Numbered from the stretch's first letter, positions 6,889 to 16,958 are shown. The stretch: 34,770 nt of DNA from Firmicutes bacterium AM31-12AC (GCA_003480425.1 QUJA01000028.1:1-34770); one strand, 5' to 3'. Translations and numbers: made by a program. The notes: generated by a model from the letters alone, not told the origin.

Positions 6889-7032
6889 TGTTACTGTTCA
6901 CAGTACCTGTGACCAGCAACGCATCTCGCCATTTTTAATCGCCTTTGGCGATGGACGAGATGCCGTTCAAGACAAAACGTGCATCCTCCGTGCCAATCAG
7001 CGTAGTGATTGACACGGGAGTAAACAGTAACA
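6889..7032. repeat. 144-bp structured element with terminal inverted repeats
   Basis: TGTTACTGTTCAC (6889-6901) and its complement at 7020-7032 (12 of 13 matching) bound a region with at least two internal hairpins. One is GCATCTCG/CGAGATGC (6921-6928/6956-6963) around ATCGCC-TTT-GGCGAT (6938-6952). The other pairs CTCCGTGCCAATCA with TGATTGACACGGGAG (about 6986-7020). No protein is supported here. It resembles a miniature inverted-repeat element or a structured RNA of the DUF3881 3' region. Confidence 0.55.
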
Positions 7033-7049
7033 TTCAATTTACTATTCTG

Positions 7050-7925
7050 TTAAAAATTAATATATCCCTGCAGCCAGATTTTTCCTTTGAATCTGCGCCC
7101 GATTTCCGGTTCGCCAAGCACCTTACTCTTTGGTACGCAAATATCAAACTGCAGCTCATTTACATCTAATTTCATCTGATATACCACTTCTTTTGTAAGC
7201 ACATTTTCCCGCTCACGAACTGCCAATATTTCACCCATGATTGAATACACATCACACTCTACACCATGTGGCATGAAATATGTATCTACGATTGAAAATA
7301 CATCTTCTGTGATAAGTCTTCGGGATACCTTAGAATATATGTCCATATCATCCAATGTCAATGTTTCGATTGCTCCTGGGTCTCCTTGTCTGGCTGCATT
7401 TAGCAGATTTTTACGATTCTTGGAATTTTCTTGTTCCTGCTTGACCTGCACTTCGCTTTTCTTTATTGGAAATAAAATTTTTCCGTCAAGAGCAAGTCCT
7501 GAAAAGGTTACAGATGTTTGTTCTTGTGAAAGAAAACCAAGCTGTTTTTCTTTCATGTATTCCACGCCGTTCTGCAGATGAAATATCAAACTGATTCCTA
7601 CTTTTGAATCTTCACATATTCCTACATATGCTTCTTTTTCAATTCTTCTTTCTATCGATACTTCAGAATATGTTGTGATTCCACTGCCTTCAAAATATGG
7701 AAAATAGTAATCTGCTTCAAAACGATCTTCTCCATCTAACTCACCGCAAACTGTAATTCCCATACACTGTCCATATTCTTTTTGCAGCTCACAGTAATCT
7801 GTATCGTCTGAATACGACACAACCATCTGATGTGTACATTCCTGTTCTACCTGATTTAATAATTGCTTTAATTCTTTCTTCGACTGAATTTTTCCAAAGC
7901 CAATAGCTTTTAAATATTGATGCAT
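7050..7925 (-). CDS. DUF3881-family protein
   Basis: This 291-residue soluble protein starts MHQYLKAIGF and matches the DUF3881 family as I remember it, conserved near serS in Lachnospiraceae. No signal peptide or membrane segment is visible. It is rich in acidic and aromatic residues in the first half (DYYFPYFEGSGITTYSEV) and has an AARQGDPGAIETLTLDDMD segment in the middle. The C-terminal part (VYSIMGEILAVRERENVLT) looks like a beta-rich domain. The function is unknown. It lies behind serS, separated by a hairpin, so expression may be partly independent. Confidence 0.7.
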   Translation of the reverse strand: MHQYLKAIGFGKIQSKKELKQLLNQVEQECTHQMVVSYSDDTDYCELQKEYGQCMGITVCGELDGEDRFEADYYFPYFEGSGITTYSEVSIERRIEKEAYVGICEDSKVGISLIFHLQNGVEYMKEKQLGFLSQEQTSVTFSGLALDGKILFPIKKSEVQVKQEQENSKNRKNLLNAARQGDPGAIETLTLDDMDIYSKVSRRLITEDVFSIVDTYFMPHGVECDVYSIMGEILAVRERENVLTKEVVYQMKLDVNELQFDICVPKSKVLGEPEIGRRFKGKIWLQGYINF

Positions 7926-7937
7926 CTATTTCTCCAG

Positions 7938-7963
7938 AAAATCCCGGATTGCTCCGGGATTTT
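7938..7963. terminator. Hairpin terminator after serS
   Basis: AAAATCCCGGA (7938-7948) and TCCGGGATTTT (7953-7963) form a perfect 11-bp stem with a 4-base loop. It lies between the serS stop and the DUF3881 start. The T tract lies within the stem arm, so termination may be partial. Confidence 0.7.
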
Positions 7964-7977
7964 ACTTTATCTTCTTA

Positions 7978-9270
7978 TTATTTATGTTTTGGAACGATAA
8001 CTGTATTTCCACCCATATATGGCTGTAATGCCTCTGGAATCTTCACAGAACCATCTGCCTGAAGGTTATTTTCAAGGAATGCAATCAGCATTCTTGGTGG
8101 TGCAACTACTGTATTATTCAAAGTATGTGCGAAATATTTGCTTCCATCATTTCCTTTCACACGAATTCCAAGTCTTCTTGCCTGTGCATCGCCAAGGTTT
8201 GAGCAGCTTCCTACTTCGAAGTATTTCTTCTGTCTTGGAGACCATGCTTCAACATCCACAGATTTTACTTTCAAGTCTGCTAAATCTCCAGAACAGCACT
8301 CCAATGTACGTACTGGAATATCCATGCTTCTGAAGAGATCTACTGTGTTCTGCCACAATTTATCATACCATTCTTTGCTGTCTTCTGGTTTGCAAACAAC
8401 GATCATTTCCTGTTTTTCAAACTGGTGAATACGATATACTCCACGTTCTTCAATACCATGTGCTCCTTTTTCTTTACGGAAGCAAGGTGAGTAACTTGTC
8501 AATGTCTGTGGAAGCTGATCTTCTGTAAGCTGTGTATCGATAAATTTACCAATCATAGAATGCTCACTTGTTCCGATCAGATATAAATCTTCACCTTCGA
8601 TTTTGTACATCATTGCATCCATCTCTGCAAAACTCATAACACCTGTAACTACGTTACTTCTGATCATAAATGGTGGTACGCAATATGTGAATCCACGGTT
8701 GATCATAAAGTCTCTTGCATAAGAGATTACTGCTGAGTGAAGTCTTGCGATATCTCCCATCAGATAATAGAATCCGTTTCCTGCAACTTTTCTTGCACTG
8801 TCAAGATCAAGACCATCAAAACTTTCCATAATCTCTGCGTGATATGGAATTTCAAAATCTGGAACAACTGGCTCACCATAACGTTCTACTTCCACATTTT
8901 CGCTGTCATCTTTACCAATCGGTACAGATGGATCGATGATATTTGGAATTGTCATCATATCTTTTTTCAGTTTTTCTTCTACTTCCTTCTCTTCTTTTGA
9001 AAGAGCCTCGATTCTATCTCCATTAGCAGCAACTTGTTTCTTTACTTCTTCTGCTTCTTCTTTTTTGCCCTGTGCCATCAATGCACCGATCTGTTTAGAA
9101 ATTTTATTTTTTTCAGCTCTCAGAGCTTCTACTTCCTGTTTGATTTCACGGTTTCTTGCATCTAACTCTAACACTTCATCTACCAATGGTAATTTTGCAT
9201 CCTGGAATTTGTTACGAATATTCTGTTTTACAACCTCCGGATTTGATCTCACAAATTTAATATCTAACAT
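7978..9270 (-). CDS. serS: Seryl-tRNA synthetase
   Basis: This 430-residue class II synthetase attaches serine to tRNA-Ser in the cytoplasm. The N-terminal ~105 residues form the long antiparallel coiled coil that holds the tRNA variable arm (charged heptads up to EEKLKKDMM). The catalytic core has motif 2 around CFRKEKGAHGIEERG...HQFEKQE and motif 3 around APPRMLIAFLENNLQ. Active-site elements are somewhat unlike the usual bacterial ones: GTSEHSMIGKF where PTAEVPLTN is common, and HTLNNTVVAPPRM. I see no T-box leader. AGGAGG-like sequence lies upstream of ATG 9270. Confidence 0.95.
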   Translation of the reverse strand: MLDIKFVRSNPEVVKQNIRNKFQDAKLPLVDEVLELDARNREIKQEVEALRAEKNKISKQIGALMAQGKKEEAEEVKKQVAANGDRIEALSKEEKEVEEKLKKDMMTIPNIIDPSVPIGKDDSENVEVERYGEPVVPDFEIPYHAEIMESFDGLDLDSARKVAGNGFYYLMGDIARLHSAVISYARDFMINRGFTYCVPPFMIRSNVVTGVMSFAEMDAMMYKIEGEDLYLIGTSEHSMIGKFIDTQLTEDQLPQTLTSYSPCFRKEKGAHGIEERGVYRIHQFEKQEMIVVCKPEDSKEWYDKLWQNTVDLFRSMDIPVRTLECCSGDLADLKVKSVDVEAWSPRQKKYFEVGSCSNLGDAQARRLGIRVKGNDGSKYFAHTLNNTVVAPPRMLIAFLENNLQADGSVKIPEALQPYMGGNTVIVPKHK

Positions 9271-9329
9271 CTCATCTTCCTCCTCTTACTCTGTTTTGAG
9301 ATTTTATACATTTTAATTATTTTGGACAA

Positions 9330-9866
9330 TTATGCCCTTTTTGCTGTTTTCTTAAAATCTACATCTTTTATATCATATACTTCTTGGAAAATTGCACGCT
9401 CCAAAGATTCTTTTTCTTCTTCACCTAATTCCACATAGCTCTTTCCGTTTATTATTTCTTTAATATAAGTATAACAACCTTCACGACTATGCATTGCATT
9501 TAATAGCCATCCACTGTTTTGATCATTTAACATAGTGAGTACAAAACTTAAATTTCCTCCCATTTCGTTAAATGCATCATAACGGACAATTCCAACTTTT
9601 TGGTATGTCTTTTGCACTTGTTTTCTAAGATTTCTGACTTCCTCTTTGTTTTCTTTTGCAATTTTCTCTACTTCATCTAATAAACTAAATTTTTCAAAGA
9701 AACTCTCTTCGAGATTCTTTCCGTCTTTTCCTTTCAAAAATGTTGTATAGGCTGCTTTTAATCGATTATACTTCATATTGATATTGATTAAAAGTATAAA
9801 CAGAACTACCTGCACTAAAAACAACGCTATAATCAAATACATCGGATCTATTTTCATACTTGACAA
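9330..9866 (-). CDS. DUF4446-family membrane-anchored protein
   Basis: This 178-residue protein has one N-terminal transmembrane segment (about residues 9-28, LIIALFLVQVVLFILLI), a coiled-coil region (about 60-90) and a conserved-looking block VGIVRYDAFNEMGGNLSFVL. That block and the place next to parB identify the DUF4446 family, usual beside spo0J in clostridia. The function is unknown. The start may be TTG 9866 (AAAGG 6 bases upstream) or ATG 9857. It probably shares a transcript with spo0J (38-base gap). Confidence 0.8.
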   Translation of the reverse strand: MSSMKIDPMYLIIALFLVQVVLFILLININMKYNRLKAAYTTFLKGKDGKNLEESFFEKFSLLDEVEKIAKENKEEVRNLRKQVQKTYQKVGIVRYDAFNEMGGNLSFVLTMLNDQNSGWLLNAMHSREGCYTYIKEIINGKSYVELGEEEKESLERAIFQEVYDIKDVDFKKTAKRA

Positions 9867-9904
9867 AATCCACCTTTCACTATCTATATATCTTCTTTTT
9901 ACAT

Positions 9905-10840
9905 TTATACATTATGGATTGTCATCATCAAATCATATATTCTCTCAAGTTCTTCTTCCGAATAATATTCAATTTCTATTTTTCCTTTTCCATTTGCTTT
10001 CGCATTGATATTTACTTTTGTACCCATAATGGATTTCATTTTTTCAGCAATATCATTATATATAAACTGATGTTCCGGAGTTGTCTTTTTTACCTCTTTT
10101 TTAGGATTCTTTAAAGACTTAACAAGTTTCTCTGTTTCTCGAACACTCAGTTTCTCATCGAAAATCTTTGTAGCAAGTAAATATTGTTGTTCTTCATCTT
10201 CAATTGCAAGAAGTGCACGAGCGTGTCCTGTACTGATCATATCATCTATAATCATTTGTTTTACTTTATCTGATAATTTCAAAAGTCGCATAGAATTCGT
10301 TACTGCTGTACGACTCTTTGACACTCTTTCTGCCACTTCATCTTGTTTTAAATGAAATTCCTCCAACAAACGTTTAAATGCCATTGCTTCTTCTATAGGA
10401 TTTAAATTTTCACGTTGAATATTTTCAATCAATGATATTTCAACTATTTCCTGATCTGTATAAGATTTGATTAAAACCGGCACCTCTTTTAATCCCGCCA
10501 GTTTTGCAGCTCTCCATCTTCTTTCACCTGCAATGATTTCGTAATAATCTTTCTTTTTCTGAACTAATAATGGCTGTAAAACACCAAATTGTTTGATTGA
10601 ATCTGCAAGTTCTAATAATGCATCTTCATCGAATTCTTTTCTTGGCTGATCACGATTCGGCTCGACCTGATTAATCTTTAATAATATTTCACTAGCTTTC
10701 GGGTCTTCTTTTATTTTTTTAGCCGGAGATACTTTTACTTCACTATTATTCTTTTTCGTTTCCGGTTTTGTCAGCTTATCGCTTTTATTTGGAATCAAAC
10801 TGTCCAGTCCTTTTCCAAGTCCATTTCTCTTTACCGCCAT
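9905..10840 (-). CDS. spo0J: Chromosome partitioning protein ParB (Spo0J)
   Basis: This 311-residue protein has the start MAVKRNGLGKGLDSLIP typical of chromosomal ParB. The CTP-binding domain (about 48-140) has AGERRWRAAKLAG and the NIQRENLNPIEEA box. A helix-turn-helix follows (LKQDEVAERVSKSRTAVTN) and a C-terminal dimer domain. It binds parS, slides as a clamp and loads condensin. The stop of soj overlaps its start as TGATG, so the two are coupled. Two perfect parS sites lie 0.9 kb away upstream of soj. Confidence 0.95.
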   Translation of the reverse strand: MAVKRNGLGKGLDSLIPNKSDKLTKPETKKNNSEVKVSPAKKIKEDPKASEILLKINQVEPNRDQPRKEFDEDALLELADSIKQFGVLQPLLVQKKKDYYEIIAGERRWRAAKLAGLKEVPVLIKSYTDQEIVEISLIENIQRENLNPIEEAMAFKRLLEEFHLKQDEVAERVSKSRTAVTNSMRLLKLSDKVKQMIIDDMISTGHARALLAIEDEEQQYLLATKIFDEKLSVRETEKLVKSLKNPKKEVKKTTPEHQFIYNDIAEKMKSIMGTKVNINAKANGKGKIEIEYYSEEELERIYDLMMTIHNV

Positions 10841-11613
10841 CAGTCGTCTTCCTCCCCTTTGTTGATTACTTCTTCGGCCAGTAACATATAACTTTCTGCA
10901 CCTGTAGATTTTGGATCATACAGGTTAATTGGCATACCATAACTAGGAGCCTCTGCCAGTCTGATATTTCTTGGGATAATTGTTTTATATATCGTTTGAT
11001 CCAAATTATCCTTTACATTTTCTACAACCTGCAGCGAAAGATTTGTACGTGCATCATACATTGTAAAGACTACTCCTTCAATTTTCAAAGAAGGATTTAA
11101 TCTTTCTTGAACAAGTTCGATTGTATGAATTAATTGGCTTAATCCTTCCAATGCATAATACTCACATTGAATTGGAACCAAAACTGAATCCGCTGTAGTC
11201 ATTGCATTAATTGTAAGCATACTCAATGCCGGTGGACAATCAATAATAACATAATCGTAATTATCTCTTACTCTCGCCACTTCGTCTCGAATAATAAACT
11301 CCTTATTATCAACACCGATTAATTCAATTTCTGCTGCCGACAGATTTATATTAGAAGGAAGTACATCTAAGTTTTCAATTACATTTTCACAAATACAATC
11401 TTCTATTTTTGCATTACCTATGATTAAATCATACGCATTATATTCCACTTCATCCTTATCTACGCCAAGTCCACTCGACATATTTCCCTGTGGGTCGAGG
11501 TCAATTGACAAAACTTTTTTTCCAAAACTTGCAAGACAAGATGATAAATTAATTGCCGTTGTTGTTTTTCCAACTCCGCCCTTTTGGTTTGCAATAGCGA
11601 TAATTCTACTCAT
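10840..11613 (-). CDS. soj: Chromosome partitioning ATPase ParA (Soj)
   Basis: This 257-residue protein has the deviant Walker A KGGVGKTT at residues 11-18, DLDPQGNMSSGLG near 40, and DYVIIDCPPALSMLTINA as Walker B region. Soj works with Spo0J in origin segregation and, in Bacillus, regulates DnaA. The ATG at 11613 has an AAAGGAG-like site upstream. The promoter should lie in the 11614-11700 region beside the parS sites. Confidence 0.95.
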   Translation of the reverse strand: MSRIIAIANQKGGVGKTTTAINLSSCLASFGKKVLSIDLDPQGNMSSGLGVDKDEVEYNAYDLIIGNAKIEDCICENVIENLDVLPSNINLSAAEIELIGVDNKEFIIRDEVARVRDNYDYVIIDCPPALSMLTINAMTTADSVLVPIQCEYYALEGLSQLIHTIELVQERLNPSLKIEGVVFTMYDARTNLSLQVVENVKDNLDQTIYKTIIPRNIRLAEAPSYGMPINLYDPKSTGAESYMLLAEEVINKGEEDD

Positions 11614-11694
11614 TTTTGTACTCCTTTCGCGTTACTTCCATATTATATCACCAAACCAAAAGAGATTCTACTGCAAATCTTTTTTTCTCTAAAA

Positions 11695-11710
11695 TGTTTC
11701 ACGTGAAACA
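11695..11710. promoter_or_regulatory. parS site
   Basis: TGTTTCACGTGAAACA matches the Bacillus parS consensus (TGTTNCACGTGAAACA) perfectly. It lies upstream of soj, about 9 kb from dnaA. Confidence 0.95.
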
Positions 11711-11745
11711 TTATTTTATTGTTCTGTTGTGAAGTTTCACAAAAA

Positions 11746-11761
11746 TGTTTCACGTGAAACA
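11746..11761. promoter_or_regulatory. parS site
   Basis: A second perfect TGTTTCACGTGAAACA, 51 bases from the first. A half-site-like GTTTCACA lies between them (about 11734-11741). Confidence 0.95.
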
Positions 11762-11907
11762 TTTTGCAATTTATTAATTTATTTTTTCATCTGGAAAAGG
11801 TTTTATCCATTCTCATTTTGTAGTATAATAGATATGATTTTACAACTGTAAATTCAAAAAGTAAAAATCCAAATACACTATTTCAAAATGTTAGGAGGTT
11901 GATTTTT

Positions 11908-12870
11908 TTGAGTTTTAAAAAGAAATTTTTAACTTTATCTGCAATAACAGCTGGTACATTAAGTGCACTTCATATATTTAATCGATTCATATATCATATT
12001 TCTACTATAGATAATATTCTTGCCAAGAATGGTGAGAATTATTACGATTGGACTTACGGCCGCATTTTTTATACAAAAGAAGGCTCCGGTTCTCCGATTT
12101 TGTTAGTTCATGATTTAAATGTCTGTAGTTCTTCTTACGAATGGAATAAGATAAAAAATGATCTTGCAAAGACAAATACTGTATACACTATTGATTTGCT
12201 TGGTTGCGGATTGTCTGAAAAGCCAAATTTGACTTATACAAATTATTTGTATGTACAGTTACTGACAGATTTTATTAAAAATGTCATTGGCGAAAAAACA
12301 GATATAATATCCACCGGTCATTCCGCATCTATCGCATTGATGACTTGTGCAAATGATGATACTGTTATTGATCGTATTTTATTGATTAATCCTGAGAGTA
12401 TTATTGATGCTTCAAAAACACCAAAGCATTATAATAAAGTGTTAAAATATATTCTCTGCACTCCTATAATCGGAACGTTTATTTACAATTTATTAGTAAG
12501 TAAAGATCGTATTGAAGAGAATTTTATGACTGATTATTTCTATGATCATTGTAAATTCAAGAAGAGGGATTTAGCCGCATATGTAGAAGCATCTCAGTCT
12601 GAGAAATCTCACGGAAGATATTTATACGCTAATATTTGTTCTAATTTTACAAATGCAAATGTATTAAACTGTCTGTCAAAAATTGACAATAGTATCTTTA
12701 TTATTGTAGGAAATGGCAATCCAGAATATAGTCTTGCAGCAAGCCAGTATCAAAATCAATTACCTGCAATTGAAATTTGTGAGATTAATAAGACAAAATA
12801 TCTGCCACAGCTTGAAGCTCCAACAGATGTATTAGAAAACATTAAGATTTATTTTGATTTAACCGCATAA
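11908..12870 (+). CDS. Alpha/beta-hydrolase-fold protein, catalytic residues partly missing
   Basis: About 320 residues. The start is TTG 11908 with AGGAGG nine bases upstream; TTG 11899 is too close. An N-terminal hydrophobic stretch (about 8-24) may anchor it. The fold shows in the strand GSPILLVHD, the segment IDLLGCGLSEKP and the nucleophile elbow TGHSAS (serine about residue 139). At the usual catalytic-acid place the sequence reads VGNGNPEY (Asn for Asp), and at the usual histidine place KYLPQLEAP (Tyr for His of the common GHLPxLExP). It may therefore be inactive or use other residues. It is the only gene here running against replication. A TATAAT lies at 11824-11829. Function unknown. 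Confidence 0.75.
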   Translation: MSFKKKFLTLSAITAGTLSALHIFNRFIYHISTIDNILAKNGENYYDWTYGRIFYTKEGSGSPILLVHDLNVCSSSYEWNKIKNDLAKTNTVYTIDLLGCGLSEKPNLTYTNYLYVQLLTDFIKNVIGEKTDIISTGHSASIALMTCANDDTVIDRILLINPESIIDASKTPKHYNKVLKYILCTPIIGTFIYNLLVSKDRIEENFMTDYFYDHCKFKKRDLAAYVEASQSEKSHGRYLYANICSNFTNANVLNCLSKIDNSIFIIVGNGNPEYSLAASQYQNQLPAIEICEINKTKYLPQLEAPTDVLENIKIYFDLTA

Positions 12871-12879
12871 ACTATTTAA

Positions 12880-12927
12880 GGACGGAGTTAATGGCTTTTT
12901 CTGAATGAAAAGCCATTAACTCCGTCC
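12880..12927. terminator. Bidirectional terminator, 20-bp perfect stem
   Basis: GGACGGAGTTAATGGCTTTT (12880-12899) pairs perfectly with 12908-12927, with an 8-base loop. It lies between the convergent hydrolase gene and rsmG and is followed by CTTTT on the plus strand. Confidence 0.9.
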
Positions 12928-12935
12928 CTTTTGGT

Positions 12936-13649
12936 TTAACTCAGTGGTTCTTTAGATGGTAATCCTGCTTTTCTCGGATATTTTTTCTTTGTCATTTCCA
13001 ATTTATCAATCTCCACAAAAGATCTTCCGATCTCTGTTCCAGGCAATTGGAATTTAACAACATCTCTTACGTTTCCGCCTAATATTTTAACAGCCTTCTT
13101 CGCCTGTTTTAATTCGTCTTCTATCTCTCCGCTTTTATATGGAATAAATGCTCCGCCTACTTTTACATATGGAATACAGTACTCACTCAATGTAGAGAGA
13201 TTTGCAACCGCTCTCGACACGCAAAGATCAAACTGTTCTCTATATTCTGCTTTTTTTGCATAGTCCTCGGCCCTTCCATGAAGTGTCTCTATATCTTTCA
13301 ACCCCAGTTCTTCTATTACTGTATTTAAAAATTTCACTCTTTTTTGCAATGAATCTAACAATACAACCTTCAAATGTGGAAATGCAATTTTCAATGGCAA
13401 TCCTGGAAATCCTGCCCCTGTTCCTATATCTATCACTGTATTTACATTCTGAATATCAATCGCTTTTACAATTGCCAGACTATCTACGAAATGCTTTTCA
13501 TTTACTTCATCATATTCTGTAATTCCGGTGAGATTCATCACCTTATTCCACTCTACAAGTAATTCATAATATCTATGAAATTGCTCTTTTTGCACTTCGT
13601 TCAGCTGGATATTAAGTTGTTGCAATTGTTGTTCAAACTTATTCTCCAT
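12936..13649 (-). CDS. rsmG: 16S rRNA (guanine-527-N7) methyltransferase RsmG
   Basis: This 237-residue protein methylates N7 of G527 of 16S rRNA using S-adenosylmethionine. The SAM-binding motif VIDIGTGAGFPGLPLK is near residue 72, preceded by KHFVDSL and followed by LLDSLQKRVKFLN. The conserved SRAVANL block is near 143. Length is typical. It is last in the mnmE-mnmG-rsmG group, 53 bases after mnmG. Confidence 0.95.
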   Translation of the reverse strand: MENKFEQQLQQLNIQLNEVQKEQFHRYYELLVEWNKVMNLTGITEYDEVNEKHFVDSLAIVKAIDIQNVNTVIDIGTGAGFPGLPLKIAFPHLKVVLLDSLQKRVKFLNTVIEELGLKDIETLHGRAEDYAKKAEYREQFDLCVSRAVANLSTLSEYCIPYVKVGGAFIPYKSGEIEDELKQAKKAVKILGGNVRDVVKFQLPGTEIGRSFVEIDKLEMTKKKYPRKAGLPSKEPLS

Positions 13650-13702
13650 TTATATGCCTCTTACTTTCTTTTACTTTAACGCGTTAATTCATTAAATTTA
13701 TT

Positions 13703-15595
13703 TTACTTTCTTTCCAAATATACAAGCAATACAGACACATCTGCAGGAGATACTCCTGAAATTCGGGACGCCTGACCGATGGAGGACGGACGCATTTCAT
13801 TCAATTTCTGTTTTGCCTCAATACGAAGACTCTGAATCTCATCATAATTAATATCTTCTGGTATAAGCTTGCTCTCAAGTTTCTTAAACTGCTCTACCTG
13901 ACGCTGTTGACGTTTAATATATCCATCATATTTAATATTAATATTAACCTGCTCTACAACATCACAGTCCAATTCTGGTCTGTTTGGATCTACCGGTGCA
14001 AGAGCTTCATAATTCAGTTCTGGTCTTCGAATCAATTCTGCCATCGTTGTTCCGGAAGTCAGCGGCGTACTTTCATGCTGTTTCAATAAATTTTGTACAG
14101 CTTCTGAAGTTCCTAAATTAATATGTTCAACACGCTCTATTTCTTTCTGGATGAGTTCTTCTTTTCTAAGCAGTTTCTGGTATCTTTCTTCTGAAATCAA
14201 ACCAATCTCATAGCCTTTTTTAGTCAATCTTAAATCTGCATTATCCTGACGCAATAACAAACGATATTCGGCTCTTGAAGTCATCATTCGATATGGTTCA
14301 TGACTTTCTTTTGTTACCAGATCATCAATCAAAACGCCTATATAACCTTCTGAACGGTCAATCACAATACCTTCTTTTCCCTGCAATTTTCTTGCCGCAT
14401 TAATGCCCGCAATCAACCCCTGTGCTGCTGCTTCTTCATATCCGGAACTTCCGTTAAACTGTCCGCCACTAAAAAGCCCCTCTACGGCTTTGAATTCCAG
14501 CGTATTTTTCAATTGTCTGGCATCGATGCAGTCATACTCGATTGCGTATGCATTTCGCACGATTTTGGCGTTTTCAAGGCCTGGAACACTTCTATACATT
14601 GCATACTGTACATCTTCCGGTAATGAACTTGACATTCCACCGACATACATCTCATTTGTCTCCAGTCCTTCCGGTTCAATAAAGACCTGATGACGGTTTT
14701 TATCTGCGAATTTGACAACCTTATCTTCAATGGATGGGCAATATCTCGGTCCTGTTCCTTCAATCATTCCTGAATACAGTGGAGAACGGCTCAAATTATT
14801 TCTTATAATCTCATGTGTCTTCTCATTTGTATAAGTCAGCCAGCAGGAAACCTGATCTATCTGAACGTCTTCCGGGTTTGTTGTAAAGGAAAATGGTACT
14901 ACTCTCTCATCGCCTTTCTGCTCTTCCATCTTACTGAAATCAATTGTTCTTTTATCAATTCTCGCAGGAGTTCCTGTCTTAAAACGATACATTTTGATAC
15001 CCAGCGACTTCAAACTATCTGTCAGGTAATTTGCAGGCTGGAGTCCATTTGGTCCTGTCTGTGTACTTACTTCTCCATAAATACATCTTGCTTTCAAATA
15101 TGTTCCTGTACATAATACAACCGCACGACAACGATAAATAGCACCGGAATAGGTTTGTACTCCTGTTATCTTTCCATCCTCTGTCAAAATATCTGTCACT
15201 TCCATCTGACGGATATCTAAGTTTTCCTGATTCTGTAATACCATTCTCATTGTTCTACTGTAATTTGCTTTGTCAGCTTGCGCTCTAAGCGAATGTACTG
15301 CCGGCCCTTTTGATTGATTCAACATTTTAGACTGAATAAATGTCTTATCAATTACCTTTCCCATCTCACCGCCAAGTGCATCTAGTTCTCGCACCAGATG
15401 TCCCTTTGAGCTTCCACCGATATTAGGATTACAAGGCATCATTGCAATACTGTCAACACTCACCGTAAACATCACTGTTTTAAATCCTAAACGAGCCGTC
15501 GCAAGTGCTGCTTCACAACCTGCATGTCCTGCTCCGACAACCGCAACATCATAATAATCTTTATTTTCCCATACAGAATTTGCTGAATATTTCAT
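13703..15595 (-). CDS. mnmG: tRNA uridine-5-carboxymethylaminomethyl modification enzyme MnmG
   Basis: This 630-residue FAD protein works with MnmE to modify U34 of several tRNAs. The dinucleotide-binding motif [12 protein letters not shown] lies near residue 20. Further signatures are [18 protein letters not shown], the internal glycine-rich [22 protein letters not shown] and [16 protein letters not shown]. The C-terminal helical domain with [12 protein letters not shown] binds MnmE. The ATG at 15595 lies inside the end of mnmE (35-base overlap), with GGAGAAG eight bases upstream, so translation is coupled. Length is typical. Confidence 0.95.
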   Translation of the reverse strand: MKYSANSVWENKDYYDVAVVGAGHAGCEAALATARLGFKTVMFTVSVDSIAMMPCNPNIGGSSKGHLVRELDALGGEMGKVIDKTFIQSKMLNQSKGPAVHSLRAQADKANYSRTMRMVLQNQENLDIRQMEVTDILTEDGKITGVQTYSGAIYRCRAVVLCTGTYLKARCIYGEVSTQTGPNGLQPANYLTDSLKSLGIKMYRFKTGTPARIDKRTIDFSKMEEQKGDERVVPFSFTTNPEDVQIDQVSCWLTYTNEKTHEIIRNNLSRSPLYSGMIEGTGPRYCPSIEDKVVKFADKNRHQVFIEPEGLETNEMYVGGMSSSLPEDVQYAMYRSVPGLENAKIVRNAYAIEYDCIDARQLKNTLEFKAVEGLFSGGQFNGSSGYEEAAAQGLIAGINAARKLQGKEGIVIDRSEGYIGVLIDDLVTKESHEPYRMMTSRAEYRLLLRQDNADLRLTKKGYEIGLISEERYQKLLRKEELIQKEIERVEHINLGTSEAVQNLLKQHESTPLTSGTTMAELIRRPELNYEALAPVDPNRPELDCDVVEQVNINIKYDGYIKRQQRQVEQFKKLESKLIPEDINYDEIQSLRIEAKQKLNEMRPSSIGQASRISGVSPADVSVLLVYLERK

Positions 15596-16958
15596 TGACC
15601 AAATCTTCTCCTATCGTTTCTCCTGTAATACTTCCAAGTGCCTCATATGCATCCATCAGATCGATGGAATAAAAATCTTCCGGCATCCCCATCTCAATGC
15701 TTTCTTTCACTTTTTTCAATGAATTATATGCATCCTGAAGTGCCGATTTTTGTCTCATATTTGTAATATATACTTCATCGTTAAATGAAATCTCACCTTG
15801 CAAAAACATCTTTTTTAACAGATTTTCAAAATCTCTGATTCCCTGTTCTTCCTTCGCAGATATTTCAATCATCGGAATATTTTTGCACGCCCCGCCAATT
15901 TCTTTATGAAGCTGTTGTTCAAGATTTTCCTTTGAAATGAGTACGTTCAAGTCCATTTTATTTAATAAGATGACCGCCTTTTTACCTGCAATGATTTTCA
16001 TGATTTCTATATCATTTTCATCAAGTTCACGTGATGCATCTACAACATAGATAATTAAATCTGCCTGCTCTGCATATTCTTTTGCTTTATCTACACCGAT
16101 TTTTTCTACCTTATCTTCCGTCTCACGTATTCCTGCTGTATCAATCACATTTAAATTCAGCCCCTGAATCTGAATCTGTTCCTCCAGCACATCTCGTGTT
16201 GTTCCTTCTATATCTGTTACAATTGCACGTTCTCTTCCTGAAAGAACATTTAAAAGAGACGATTTTCCAGCATTTGGCTTTCCGAGAATAACTGTCTGAA
16301 TTCCTTCTTTCATGATTCTTCCATTTTCCGAAGAATCAATCAAATCTTTTAATTCTTCCGACAATGTTTCCACAACACCTTCCAACTGCTCCCCATAACC
16401 ATCAACACTAATATGTTCCGGGTCGTCCAATGCAGTTTCAATAAATGCTGTATGATAAATAATCTGCTTTCGAATCTCTTCTATCTTTTTCTTTACACTG
16501 CCCTTTAACTGGCTCATAGAACTCTTCAGTGCATATTCATTTTTTGCAGTAATCACATCAATCACTGCTTCTGCCTGAGAAAGATCCATCTTTCCATTTA
16601 AAAAAGCTCTCTTTGTAAATTCTCCGGGCTCTGCCGGTCTTGCCCCATTTCGAAGTACTGTATCTAATACTCTTTTTACCACATAAACGCCGCCATGACA
16701 ATTAATTTCAACGGTATCTTCACCGGTAAATGTTCTTGGCGCCCGCATAATACTGACAAGCACTTCATCTATCGTCTCTTTTCCATCCACTATATACCCA
16801 TAATGTATGGTGTGTGACTGCACTTTTGACAGCACTTCTTTTCCCTTATATATTTTATCTATTACCTGAAATGCTTCTTCTCCACTAATTCGGACAATCC
16901 CGATTCCTGAATTCGACATTCCTGTAGAAATCGCCGCAATCGTCTCTTTACTATACAT
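15561..16958 (-). CDS. mnmE: tRNA modification GTPase MnmE
   Basis: This 465-residue protein is the GTPase partner of MnmG. An N-terminal tetrahydrofolate-binding domain begins [12 protein letters not shown]. The inserted G domain has [12 protein letters not shown] (G1), EGTTRD (G2), DTAG (G3) and NKMD (G4). The C-terminal FCMGK keeps the catalytic cysteine motif (commonly CIGK). The start is ATG 16958 because AGGAG lies just upstream; the frame extends to 17000 but without a ribosome binding site and through a terminator hairpin. Confidence 0.95.
   Translation of the reverse strand: MYSKETIAAISTGMSNSGIGIVRISGEEAFQVIDKIYKGKEVLSKVQSHTIHYGYIVDGKETIDEVLVSIMRAPRTFTGEDTVEINCHGGVYVVKRVLDTVLRNGARPAEPGEFTKRAFLNGKMDLSQAEAVIDVITAKNEYALKSSMSQLKGSVKKKIEEIRKQIIYHTAFIETALDDPEHISVDGYGEQLEGVVETLSEELKDLIDSSENGRIMKEGIQTVILGKPNAGKSSLLNVLSGRERAIVTDIEGTTRDVLEEQIQIQGLNLNVIDTAGIRETEDKVEKIGVDKAKEYAEQADLIIYVVDASRELDENDIEIMKIIAGKKAVILLNKMDLNVLISKENLEQQLHKEIGGACKNIPMIEISAKEEQGIRDFENLLKKMFLQGEISFNDEVYITNMRQKSALQDAYNSLKKVKESIEMGMPEDFYSIDLMDAYEALGSITGETIGEDLVNEIFSKFCMGK

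Noticed and set aside
6945..7169. Plus-strand open frame of 74 codons across the structured element
   Set aside because: No ribosome binding site, overlaps the DUF3881 gene antisense and crosses strong hairpins.
14509..14763. Second frame inside mnmG
   Set aside because: A shadow of the mnmG reading frame with no start signal and no recognisable domain.
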